Source: Nicotiana tabacum
Taxonomy: Eukaryota > Streptophyta > Magnoliopsida > Solanales > Solanaceae
DNA: 64,000 nt
Assembly: GCF_000715075.1 (NCBI RefSeq)
Contig: NC_134089.1
Span: 109,933,157-109,997,156, forward strand
Direction of reading: 5' to 3'
Shown: positions 19,439-29,240 of the stretch, in pieces
How the letters are laid out: every line of letters starts with the position of its first letter
How positions within the stretch are numbered: the stretch's first letter is position 1
Notes under the pieces: generated by a model
Databases searched by the model: none
What the model saw: only the letters and a program-made list of their open reading frames with translations
Told to the model about the DNA's origin: nothing
Program-made: the position numbers and the translations under genes

Positions 19439-20461
19439 CTATGCATATTCTAGTGCTTCAAACTTAGGTATCCGCAGGGCGTCGTTCGGCCTCACCGTAG
19501 GTCTAGGATCCAAATCCCTTTCAAGCTGCTCTAACTCATTCATGGTTCGCTTTACATAGATTATCACTGCTGAGATAAAAGTAGTACGGGTCATATCTTC
19601 ACAAACCCGGCATCTCCTGACAATAGCATGAGCAATGGCTCTAATCCTGTCTTTTGTTTGCTTCTTTTCTATGAGCAAGCGTCTTATCTGATCGCTGCAC
19701 GTCTTTAAAGCTCGGGAGTCTTGCAAGTGCTGGTCTTGTAGCTGTTGCACTTCTGCCTCCATTTGGGCCAACAAGTTGTAACAATGTCCGCTTTCAGTTT
19801 CAAAGTCTCTAGCCTGCCTAACCGCTTTACCCTCAAGGGCAACCACTTTTCTCTTTAAATTGGCAACAATTTTCTCATGGTCCCTTTTCAACTGATTCAA
19901 GTATTGGCGACGCTCTTCGGTTCTTGTCGCCCACTGTGCTTTAAGTTCTGCCATGGCCTTTTCAGATTTTCCTAACTCATCCCGCCATTCTTTGACTTCG
20001 CTTTCCAATTTTTTTACCAATTGTTCATCGGATCGGCTCCTCGGTTGCTTATCGATGGTTATCTTCAATTGTCGGATCTGGGCCCTAAGTGCTTCATTTT
20101 CTCTGGCTAGTCTATTCTTTTCACCTTGATCCGCGGCAACCTGTACACTGTTCTCGAATTTCAGACTCTCGACTTGTTGCTTTAATTTACCAATCTCAAC
20201 TCGATAGCTTTCTTCCTTTGCTAACCAATCCCACTGCTCTTGGGATGACTTGGTGAAATCTTCAAGATGAGGTCTTTTAGCCGGTCTCCCATATGCCATG
20301 TCACCTCTGAACCACTCGTGATACCCTGGAGCAATTTCCCCTTTGACCCTATCAGACACACAAGTGTTTGCCATCAGATATTGACATTCACTCCAAATTT
20401 GACGAACCTCTTCCTCGGGGAATCGACCGTCAGGACTAATTTCGATCACTTGGGTACTCAA
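19439..20461 (-). CDS. Ogre ORF1, C-terminal coiled-coil part, element A
   Basis: A 340-residue, strongly charged protein. Residues about 20-50 (EEVRQIWSECQYLMANT, GEIAPGYHEWF) match B's ORF1. Residues about 75-290 are a long helical, heptad-like stretch rich in Glu/Lys/Leu/Gln, a coiled coil. ORF1 upstream of gag is characteristic of Ogre; its role is unknown. The Met is internal: upstream sequence encodes the same ...YAPYRVLRQLGRYQV as B, but a frameshift and a stop near 20520-20620 separate it from the first half. Confidence 0.75.
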   Translation of the reverse strand: MSTQVIEISPDGRFPEEEVRQIWSECQYLMANTCVSDRVKGEIAPGYHEWFRGDMAYGRPAKRPHLEDFTKSSQEQWDWLAKEESYRVEIGKLKQQVESLKFENSVQVAADQGEKNRLARENEALRAQIRQLKITIDKQPRSRSDEQLVKKLESEVKEWRDELGKSEKAMAELKAQWATRTEERRQYLNQLKRDHEKIVANLKRKVVALEGKAVRQARDFETESGHCYNLLAQMEAEVQQLQDQHLQDSRALKTCSDQIRRLLIEKKQTKDRIRAIAHAIVRRCRVCEDMTRTTFISAVIIYVKRTMNELEQLERDLDPRPTVRPNDALRIPKFEALEYA

Positions 20462-20618
20462 ATCTTCATTTCTCGGTATTACTTGATATCTACCGAGTTG
20501 CCTCAGAACCCGATATGGTGCATAAGGCTGTATGCTTTTTGAGTCCCATTAACAGAAAATGCGGTCGGGCTGCTGGCATATATATGACTTCCTCGACAGA
20601 CAACCATCCAAGCGCCCA

Positions 20619-21497
20619 CTATATCTGGCTAGCCTTGAGGTTCCGAAATAATAATGCCCAAGCCGTGACTCCTTCAGGTAGACTAGCCCCTTTGATTCTC
20701 GTACAAAATTCTCCTATACAAGTTTTCTCAGCCGGACCATAACTCAATAACTGAGAGCGCGGGCACAAATGCTCAATCATCCACATTTGTAACAATAAGT
20801 TACATCCCTCAAAAAATTTGCCCCCAGCTTTGCACGCAGTGAGAGCCCTGAAGATATCAGCCACAATCATAGGTGCTAAAGTGCTTTTCCCTATAGTTTG
20901 CAAAGTGCTGACAACGCCCGCTACTTTCAAATCAATATTACCCTCTTTCCTCGGGAATATTACGAGGCCCAAAAAAGCTACCATAAATGCCACTCGCCTG
21001 TGTTCCTCCCATTTTTGCCGGTTATTTTTGCTGCAAAGCTTAAAGTCTGGATTATTGAACCCGCCCACATGGCCATATCTATCATACACGAAACGGAAAC
21101 TGCAGAAACCCTTTGCAAAATCTGGGTGATGAACTGTTCGGGGTATTTTCAAGGAATCCAGGAATCGGTGTATGGTAATGGCCCTAGGAGCAATCAAGTA
21201 TTTGAATCTCAATGGAGCTTGGTCACTCCCAATGTACCCCGCTACTTCTTCCAATGTTGGGGTGAGTTCAAAGTCTGAAAAATGAAATACATTATGTGCC
21301 GAATCCCAATGGGCGACCAATGCCCTGATAATATCCCCCCGAGGCCGGATGTTTAGTAAATCCGGAAGGTCTTTCAAATATTTTCTCACTTCATCTTGCC
21401 CCTCTTTGCCCAAATCGTTCCACCATAATTGCAGCTCAAAAGGGATTTTGGTCATTATTGAAAAAGGCTCATTTACCATCGTGCTCATCCTGCACAT
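20619..21497 (-). CDS. Ogre ORF1, N-terminal plant-mobile-domain-like part, element A
   Basis: 292 residues. It contains WWNDLGKEGQDEVRKYL, FRFSDFELTPTLEE-type sequence (here FHFSDFELTPTLEEVAGYIG), VAFMVAFLGLVIFP and LQMWMIEHL. I recognise this as like the plant mobile domain (aminotransferase-like) shared by plant transposons and some host proteins such as the MAIN family; this is by eye. The start at 21497 (MCRMSTMVNEP) is plausible. It ends ASQI followed by a TAG where B has Glu, after which the frame reads on toward the coiled-coil half. Role in the element is unknown. Confidence 0.72.
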   Translation of the reverse strand: MCRMSTMVNEPFSIMTKIPFELQLWWNDLGKEGQDEVRKYLKDLPDLLNIRPRGDIIRALVAHWDSAHNVFHFSDFELTPTLEEVAGYIGSDQAPLRFKYLIAPRAITIHRFLDSLKIPRTVHHPDFAKGFCSFRFVYDRYGHVGGFNNPDFKLCSKNNRQKWEEHRRVAFMVAFLGLVIFPRKEGNIDLKVAGVVSTLQTIGKSTLAPMIVADIFRALTACKAGGKFFEGCNLLLQMWMIEHLCPRSQLLSYGPAEKTCIGEFCTRIKGASLPEGVTAWALLFRNLKASQI

Positions 21498-22698
21498 TTA
21501 TTAAAGCGTTTAAGCAAAAAGAAAACTTTTATTTAACTCAAAAAAACTATCTATATTATCGACTCAAAATTACCCCTATATTTTCAAATGAATAGCTCAA
21601 TTCTCATATATTTTCAGCCCCTATATTTTTTTTGCAAAGTCAGCCTTCCGGCGTCCCGTTTGGGAACATTTGGCTATTTTTGGCAAAAACGGCATCACCT
21701 GGTTTATTTGTGACAAAAAAATAAAATTTTGATATTTTTTGGTTATTTTAGCAAAAAGGGGGGATTGGACCCGATGAGGGTTGCCTACGTATCTCACGCC
21801 CTGTGAGAATCAAACCACGCGTAGTTCGGGCAAATTAACCGAACTATTTTTAAAACATGACTCTTTTTCCTTTTTATTTTCTCATGACAAGACAAACTAT
21901 TTTCCTTTTCTATTTTTGAAAACAAGACAAAATATGATTTTTCCATTTTCAACAAACAATAAAACAATTTATTTGTCCAAACTAAAATAAAAGATTTTTT
22001 TTTCTTTTCTATTTTTTTAGTAAAACAAAAATAAAAAATTTCGGCAGAGTTTCGCCAGTAATTGGTCATTGATTTTTTATTTCTAAAATAATCAATTAAC
22101 TCCCTAACTAATATATTTTTTTTCTCTTCTTTTTTTCTCTTTTTTTTCCTTCAATTTTCCAACATTCCCGAGATCCAGAAACCAGTTAACATGCAAATTC
22201 GAGACAAATATATGTACAGAGCAAGTAGGATGCATCAGAATGGTCCTTTCATTTCAGGTTGCTAGTCCTAGACGGACCCAACCCCTGTGTTGAGTCCCCT
22301 AAGTCAAATGCAACGTGATGCAAATAAACGTTCCTACTAGGGATCCGGCATGAAGTCACATTATTCTATATTCAAAACCTGGGTCAGTGTACTAGATTGT
22401 GTACCCGAGCGGACAACTCGAGTCGAGGAGGGGGCAACATACCGGGAACCAAAAGGCCATCCGGCTTCGTAACTTGTCCGACCCCTTTCTTATTTCAGGG
22501 TATGACACTAACAGAATGGGGAGTCTCAACCAGTAAGCACATCCCCAGAGGTGAAGAGAGAAGGGTGTCGGGCACAATTTATATACAGTTCAGACGATAT
22601 CAAAGCGGTAACATTTAGCACAATTAGCATAAAACATGTAGGAAAATCAGATATAATTAAATACAACAGTTTTTCTAAGCTCGAATTCTGAACCCTGC
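21498..22698 (-). other. 5' leader of element A (no gene), conserved with B
   Basis: Untranslated leader between primer site and ORF1. It holds module A4, pyrimidine tracts near 21990-22150, and a block at about 22250-22570 strongly matching B's leader (55790-56060), such as ACCCCTGTGTTGAGTC and TTCCTACTAGGGATCC. Within it CGAG (22406-22409)/CTCG (22417-22420) corresponds to CAAG/CTTG in B. Packaging, dimerisation or translation signals are expected in such leaders. Confidence 0.6.
21770..21830 (-). other. Recurrent stem-loop module, copy A4
   Basis: Three nested stems: CCCGA (21770-21774)/TCGGG (21826-21830), CTACG (21785-21789)/CGTAG (21820-21824), and TCTCAC (21792-21797)/GTGAGA (21803-21808). 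It is the best formed of the eight copies and lies about 270 bases upstream of the ORF1 start. Confidence 0.7.
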
Positions 22699-22736
22699 AC
22701 CAGAGATTCTGGGTTCGATCCCCAGCAGAGTCGCCA
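22699..22736 (-). promoter_or_regulatory. Primer-binding site with extended tRNA-Arg homology, element A
   Basis: On the minus strand TGGCGACTCTGCTGGGG starts 4 bases after the LTR end. The plus strand reads like a tRNA 3' part for 38 bases: variable-region sequence, then a complete T-arm (CTGGG-TTCGATC-CCCAG), an acceptor strand and CCA. It matches plant tRNA-Arg as I recall it, the primer known for Ogre. Homology well beyond the usual 18 bases is unusual. Confidence 0.75.
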
Positions 22737-22740
22737 GAGC

Positions 22741-25700
22741 TGTCACACCTCCTTTTTCACGCCACCCCCGCAAAGGGCGTAAAGGAGTTTTTCCAATTAA
22801 AGGACAATCGGAACGGGATTTAATTATTAATTATTCAGAGTCGCCACTTGGGAGATTAATGGTGTCCCAAGTCACCGGTTGAATCCCAAACCGAGGAATA
22901 TGACTCTGTTAACAGTCCGCGAACTAGAAATTCGAGTAAGGAATTCTGTTAACCCGGGAAAAGGTATTAGGCATTCCCGAGCTCCGTGGTTCTAGCACGG
23001 TCGCTTAACTGTTGTACTTGATTTTATCTGATTTTAATACATGGTAGCTCATGTGCCTTTTATTAAATTTTACACTGCTTTTATTATAATTATTTTTTAA
23101 AGAAATGCGACGTCATGAAAACGCGTTTCGAACCACGTCGCAATCAATGCACCCGTAGTTATCAACACATTTTGACTTCGTCGAGATTAGGATTTGGGTC
23201 ACATCAAAGCGCACCCGAATTTTAAGAGGGTTGTTTAATTAAATCGTACCTAAAGATACTAACGTAGTGTTATTTTTGGGAAAAGCCATGAAGTTCGCTA
23301 AACGGCCATCCCAAATTCTAATTATTTCGATAACTATTTACTAAGGGCCCCACATTTATTTATTTTTGCGCAGTGAGGCTTGTCTCAATTTGTGAAACTC
23401 TTTTCTATCATTATTTATTTTTAAGAATTACGATGTCACGAAAACGTGTTTCGAACCACGTCGCAATCAATGCACCCGCGGTTATCGACATATTTCGGCT
23501 TCATCGAGATTTGGATTTGGGTCGCATCAATGCGCACCCAAGTTTAAGAAGGTTATTCAATTAAATCGAGCTCAAAGATTCTAATGTAATATGATTTTAA
23601 AGAGGACCATGGAATTTGCTAAATGGCCATTCCAATTTCTAATCATTGTTAGTAGCCCATTGTTGACAGTCCGTGCATGTGATTTGTTCCGGCAAGGCCA
23701 GTAGCGATTGCGAAACAGCTACGATTTCCTACTTATTTGTATGCCTCTAAAATACTAGTTAATTTGGGAATGGATTACAATGAAATAGACTAAGAACCAA
23801 ATTTAAAGTAGAATTGGGCCTGCCTCATGGCCTTGGGGTGATCCGAGCGGCCCAACGAAGAGAGGTTTATTTCCATTGCAACAATTAATAAAATATCCAT
23901 GAATCCTTATACTGACCATGCACACCTTCATTTTAACAAAACTGTGAATTCTCAGAATCCCTAAACGATCTATCCTATACGTTGCCTACCAAAACCTGCT
24001 GTTTTTAATGAACTAAGTCAATTATGACTGAGTTTGCCTCATGATTTCCAACTGATTTCTATACCAATCTACTTACCATAACTATGATTCAACTTCCATA
24101 CAATTTCAGAATCTTAAAACAGAAGGAAACCTTCTACTACACTATGATGACAAAATACCAATAATTAAGCTAAATGTCATCAAACTTGCTCATGAATTCT
24201 CATGTTATGTACACATGTCTAATTGCTACTGATGACTATTGAATTCACACAAACTTTCAAAGCAGACCAGGCCCATGCTCAAAGCTATTTTGACTGCCCA
24301 GTTCAACAGTTCAAAATTGCACACCATTCAACATGTAATCTACCCTACTGAACAAGTTTAACTATACACATATCTGCCAATTTATAACAGGAAACTATAC
24401 TATTACTATCATTTAAAATACAGGTTGCTTTCAGTTGAATAACAGGCCCTGGAACATTTCATTTTTCAACTCCAACGAACATACATCAGTGGGATTCAGG
24501 GAAATGTACTTGGAAATTGGAATACAAATAGAGAAAAGGTGAGGAATCAGGTACTTTGAACAACAACAACAACAAACCCAGCAATGTTACACCATAGAAA
24601 CACAGACAGATTACTTCGAAAATCAGAAATATAAGCCCATTCCCACAGATTAGTTTAACACACCCCTGTCCCTCACAGTCGAAGTCCAAAACGAGTAATG
24701 AGACTCTGAAATTGTTTCAGATCTTCATATTTGATGTTTTTATTCTCTGAATACCCTCAGAATTGAAATGCCAACTGAATAAAAATGAAAGCTCAAATTA
24801 AAACTTAGGGCTCAAGGCAGAAGATTGAGCTCCGACCCCCTTTCCCAAGGCATCTTATGCCCTTTTATAGGCAACCCCCAAAGAGAATGGACTAGGTTCT
24901 GATTTTCTAATTAGTCCCTCTCTATTTTCAATTTGGTCCCCCTATTTTTATCTTGCTAAACAAGTAACTGCAGTATAATTATTAAAACTTACACTTGAAC
25001 CCTATTCTAGAAGGCCCTAAGGTATTCCTATACTCATACAATACCCATACTGCCCTTCCCTATACCTTGATATTACTATTCCTATCAGAACTGCCCTTTT
25101 CCATACCCAGATTACCCCTGAAAGCCTTTTAGAATCACTGAACCTACCCTTATCCCTAACAGTTATACCCAATACCCTAGCCCAGTCTGAAACTAACTAA
25201 AATTGATTAACTAGCAATCAGAAACTAACTAATCAGGCTCACTGAACCAATTCTGTTCAATTAACCAACTCAAACAAACTAAACAAAATTGAACTGAGCT
25301 TAACCTACCACGATTAACATTAAATGAGCTTAAAACTAATTTATTAAATCACGAACTTATAATCATTCAACCAACTAACAAGCTCAAAATCAACAGTAAT
25401 TAACAGAACCTAAACTAACACAATTAAACCATAAAATTAACAGAACAATAATGAAACAACGACTACAAATAATGTTTCAATCATGCAAGTAAAAGAAGCA
25501 GTAAAAAAAAAGAAAAGAAAAACTCACAAAGGCATAAGGGATTCCGGCCGGTCACAAACATCTGAATCCTTTTAGATTTTTGACGCGTAATATCCCTAAC
25601 CATGTGTTCTTACACGAGAACACATGGTTAAGGGTACTACGGTTCGAAATCAAAAGGATTTGATTTTAGGGTTTGGCCTGCAATTCTTAGATCTAAGGTG

Positions 25701-25911
25701 TGGGTCGTTTCATGGTGATTTGAAAGAAAACAAACACGGATTAATGTTGGGGAAGGGCTGGGGGTTGTAGGGTGTGATTTTGGGCTGATTCGGACAAACT
25801 GTCAACTGGCCGGAAAACTTCAAATCAAGATTTGAAGAGTTCCGGCCTTATTCGAGGCAAACCAACGGGTGCAATAGAAAGAGGAGGGTGAGGGGAGTCC
25901 GTGGTGTTAAT
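22741..25911 (-). repeat. Element A 5' LTR, truncated (U3 missing)
   Basis: Matches 5076-8244 of the 3' LTR with a few percent differences and small indels, then stops at 25911. The missing 783 bases include the TATA box, its inverted repeats, the G-box and the LTR start. The element therefore has no own upstream promoter. No gene; frames such as 24486-24689 are chance. Confidence 0.9.
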
Positions 25912-26731
25912 AACCGTGGTGTCAACTCCCCCAAACTTAAGCTTTTGCTTATCATCAAGCAAACAAAGTAATTCTCACCTTCTCAGTATAAAAAGAAAGG
26001 AAATTTCAGCTGTCCTAAAGTAACCTCATCAAGAATCAATTGGGACTAACAATTACCCTCAACTCAAATGCATTATCAACAATACATAACCTTTTAGAAC
26101 CATGGCTATTGTGTGACACAAAAGCATCAAGAGTTGACTCAACTCATCAAGGAAACTCTTTCTGTTACATTGGTCGTTGTGGAACCCAAACTCATACTCT
26201 TCAACTCTCCATAAGCAAACCTCACTTTTAGAGTGTAGCACTCAGAACGAGGATTGTGGAAAATACACTCATCTCTCTCAAAGGAAGGTCACAAATCCGG
26301 CTCTAAGTACCATAAGCTTGCCCCTTATGTGAGTCACCACTAATGTGAGCTCACTCAACTCAAGATCATATAGGGCTTTTGTGGAAATGTAATGAAGGCT
26401 TTTGGTTCAGGGGAGGAAATATTGGTCTATGAAGGTTTCACTTCCCTTAAGCACTTCATTTGCTTTATTTTGGCACACATTTTCTTGACTCTTTCAGTCA
26501 TTTACTTCTTCTTTAGGGGCTAGAGAGACACACTGTCACTCTTTCTTGTTCATTTCAATCCTTTTTCTCCTTTCTAATCTTTCCATGCCTTTCATCTTTT
26601 GCTTTTATTAAATCCCTTCATTTCCTCTACATTGTTCACTTTCTTTTTGTATTTTTAGCTTTTCTTTCTTTTTCTTTTTTCCTTTCCTTTTCTTCATTTT
26701 GTACTTTTATCACTTTTGCCTTCCTCGGCTC
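25912..26731 (-). mobile_element. 3' noncoding end of Athila-type element D
   Basis: No convincing gene. On the minus strand it runs into AAGCTTAAGTTTGGGGGAG (about 25928-25947), a polypurine tract, then TTGACACCACGG, probably the first bases of a lost LTR, cut at the junction with element A. Purine-rich stretches occupy about 26570-26720. Contiguity with 35776 is inferred from the near-match GGCTC/GTCTC flanking element C. Confidence 0.5.
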
Positions 26732-27444
26732 TGTCACGACCCAAACCGATGGGCTGCGATGGGCACCCGGTACCTTACTCAACCAAGTACCAATGTAACA
26801 TATCTTTCTTATTACATCATTATATAATCATAACATACTGGCCTAATAGGCGAACATGATCCTTTATAAACTCAAAACATAGGCCGACCAGGCCGTACAA
26901 TCTTTTATATACACGACATATGTTTACAAGACTCTAAGAGTACATAAATGTCATAAAGGTCGGGACAGAGTCCCGCCTTACCAAACAATACACGTCTAAA
27001 TCATACTAACCAAACGAGCAACTCCGAAGCAAATTGAGCACACCAACATCTTCCACTGAGCTGATAGCCTACTTGGAGGGCTCTCGACCTGTCTATCGGG
27101 ACCTGCAGGCATGAAACGCAGCATCTCCAGGCAAAAGGGACGTCAGTACGAGTAATGTACCGAGTATGTAAGGCACATAAATAAATACATAAGAGACATG
27201 AAAGAAATATAGAGTACATGACTCAACCTGTAAGTCTGAATAACTTTGTAAATCATAAATTACTTTTAAAGTCATACATTTGTGTATGTATGTCATGTCG
27301 TGCATAGGTACATGTTTCATAACATCATCAGCCGCTGAGGGCATCCTATCATAACAGATCGGCCACTGTGGTCAAAATTATCATCGTATACCAGCTGATC
27401 AGGTGGTGGTGCGTATATAACGTCGTAACCTTTTTCCCATATCC

Positions 27445-27480
27445 TATAAATATATATTTATATATATACGCGTATATAAC
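27445..27480 (-). promoter_or_regulatory. Candidate LTR promoter (TATA-rich), element C
   Basis: Alternating TA with TATATAAATATATA on the minus strand, about 1.75 kb from the LTR start. The right LTR has the same at about 34355-34387. Confidence 0.35.
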
Positions 27481-28195
27481 ACAATCTGGTCATGGGTCAA
27501 TGCACATGAATTCAATGCATGAAAAGTACGTTAATAAAATCTTTCGGAATTTTATAAGACCATTTTGTCTTGAGAAATATCATAAAGTAAATTTTTTTTC
27601 TCAACTTTCATATTTTTCTGAGACCCTTGAACAGATGATAAAATATTATGACACATGAAAATTCAGGAACATAGATATCTCTAGTACTTCTATGAATAGA
27701 GTCATTTATGGAATTTGTGCATTTGCACATTTCGTTCGTATCATATGGATTATGCCAAAAGAAAGAAGGGATAGCCTTAACATACCTGGAGTAGGGAAAA
27801 TTCTATATAATATTCTTGGCGAAGATCACATTGTACTCTTTTAGAACTGCAAAATTTGGACAGAATTAAGCTTCTGCTCGTTTAAATGTTTGAACGATTG
27901 AGCTTCTATTCTTGGTGTTACCGTATTTGAATCAAGAAAGAAAAATTTTCCTGCTTTTTGAGGAATGGCTACGTTACTCCTTTCCAATTAAAAGCGGCGT
28001 GGTTGATCCTAGTGTGGTTGATCAGCTTATTGCACTTGCTGATTGCTGAATGTTAGAAACTGCCTAATTAATTCTCTCTACTAAAATTAGCAGATGGTTG
28101 TTTTTTTCGTCCCTATGGGATATCAACATTTATGTATTTTAACTTGAGTATTTTTCTAAATCAAAGTTATCCTTACAACATCAATGTTGCTATAC

Positions 28196-28562
28196 AAAGC
28201 TGATCCAAAAAGCTAAGGAAAACGGCTGATCCAACTACAGAACAAATACAGACATAAACATCAAAAATACCGCACAGAGCGCCCGCTCTAAAAAGCTGCC
28301 CTCCAGCATTCGTCCTTCAAACTACCCATCAATCATCCAACACAACCCATTCTCTCTTAAATAAATAAAGCTCGCCCTGGGCCGGGTCTTTCCCTGTTGT
28401 TCTGTTCCCGCCACGAGAAAGACGCACGGAAGAGGTATTCCCAGCGCGGTCTCGTATGGGGAGTAAGTTAAGCCATTCCACTAAAATACTCTTTATTGAT
28501 TGAGCTTTCTCAGTCTTGGTTTGAAAGCCTTGACAGTTCAGTTCGCGTAGTTCGTAGCCAAT
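28196..28562. other. Unidentified insertion in element C left LTR
   Basis: Present only in the left LTR; the right LTR reads straight through (about 35102-35107). It is more GC-rich than its surroundings, for example near 28370-28460 (GGGCCGGGTCTTTCCC, CCCGCCACGAGAAAGACG). I could not identify it. Organelle DNA or a captured gene piece are possibilities. Confidence 0.6.
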
Positions 28563-29094
28563 AACTCACGTAGTCTTCTTCTGTTGACATAAGAGAATCA
28601 AGAAAGAGAATTAATATATAAATTTACACTCATAGATCCTTGGCAGCCACCTACCCAAAGATAAATATAAGTCACTTTCTCGAATAGTGGCCTACTGCCG
28701 CGTGGGAAGTGGGTGGAGATTATTAATCTTTACCCACTTATTAGTTAACCGGGTAATGTTTCGTTACCCGGTAATTAATTCATTACCCGCATAATTTAAA
28801 AATTATCACAAATTACTTAAAATTCTATTTATTTTTAAAATGCTTCATATATACTTTATATATTACACTACCGTGGTCATATGGTACCTTGTATGGTACT
28901 ATAGTTCGGGCTGTATTTTACCCCAAAATGCCAAACTTTGACGAAAATTCATTTTCTTTGACTTTCTTCCCCTTTCATCTTCACGAATTTACTCATCACT
29001 TATTTGAAATTGCATAATCCTTATAATCTCCGAATAATCTTTTCCTTGGACTGTTGTCAATTACCTTACGACAAATTCAACATAAAATACTGGA

Positions 29095-29223
29095 GGGTGC
29101 AATAGTGTCGTAACTTATTACTGCAAAGTGTAACATCATCGTAATGTAATATTGCAGGACGTAACATCCTCGTAATATATTATTGTAGAGGGTAACATCA
29201 TCGTAATACTGTGGGGCGTAACA
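29095..29223. repeat. ~32-bp degenerate tandem repeats at LTR start
   Basis: GTAACATC(A/C)TCGTAAT recurs four times with a changing spacer. The right LTR has the same at about 35650-35775. They form the first 130 bases of U3 in element orientation. Confidence 0.7.
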
Positions 29224-29240
29224 TTATTCCCCCCTTTGGA
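29224..29240 (-). promoter_or_regulatory. Element C polypurine tract
   Basis: Minus strand CCAAAGGGGGGAATAA abuts the LTR start TGTTACGCC. Just upstream is ATTCGAGGACAAATGTT, the usual end of chromovirus internal regions. Confidence 0.75.

Larger units (their letters stand above)
5076..25911 (-). mobile_element. Element A: Ogre/Tat Ty3-gypsy retrotransposon, defective
   Basis: Direct repeats at 5076-9027 and 22741-25911 are LTRs differing by a few percent by eye. Between them, on the minus strand, lie a primer site, ORF1, gag, protease, RT-RNase H, archaeal-type RNase H and integrase in the order RH-aRH-INT, followed by a long 3' UTR. Very long LTRs, an ORF upstream of gag, a second RNase H and an intron before RT are the known hallmarks of the Ogre branch of Tat. 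The 5' LTR ends early at 25911, so no target duplication can be checked; the left flank is GTAAT. Nonsense codons, frameshifts and an altered RT site make it inactive. Confidence 0.9.
26732..29223 (-). repeat. Element C 3' LTR (2492 bp, with extra ~357 bp)
   Basis: Ends TGTCACGACCC (26732) and GGGGCGTAACA (29223). Compared with the right LTR it carries additional sequence at about 28196-28562. An AT-rich TATATAAATA region lies near 27445-27480 and about 32-bp repeats near 29100-29223. Confidence 0.85.

Noticed and set aside
22699..22736. Possible tRNA-Arg gene
   Set aside because: Only the 3' part of a tRNA is present, with no D-arm or anticodon arm, and it sits exactly at the LTR primer site; B has the same in the same place.
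28370..28460. Mitochondrial DNA insertion in element C
   Set aside because: Composition suggested it, but I could not recognise a gene; kept only as an unidentified insertion.
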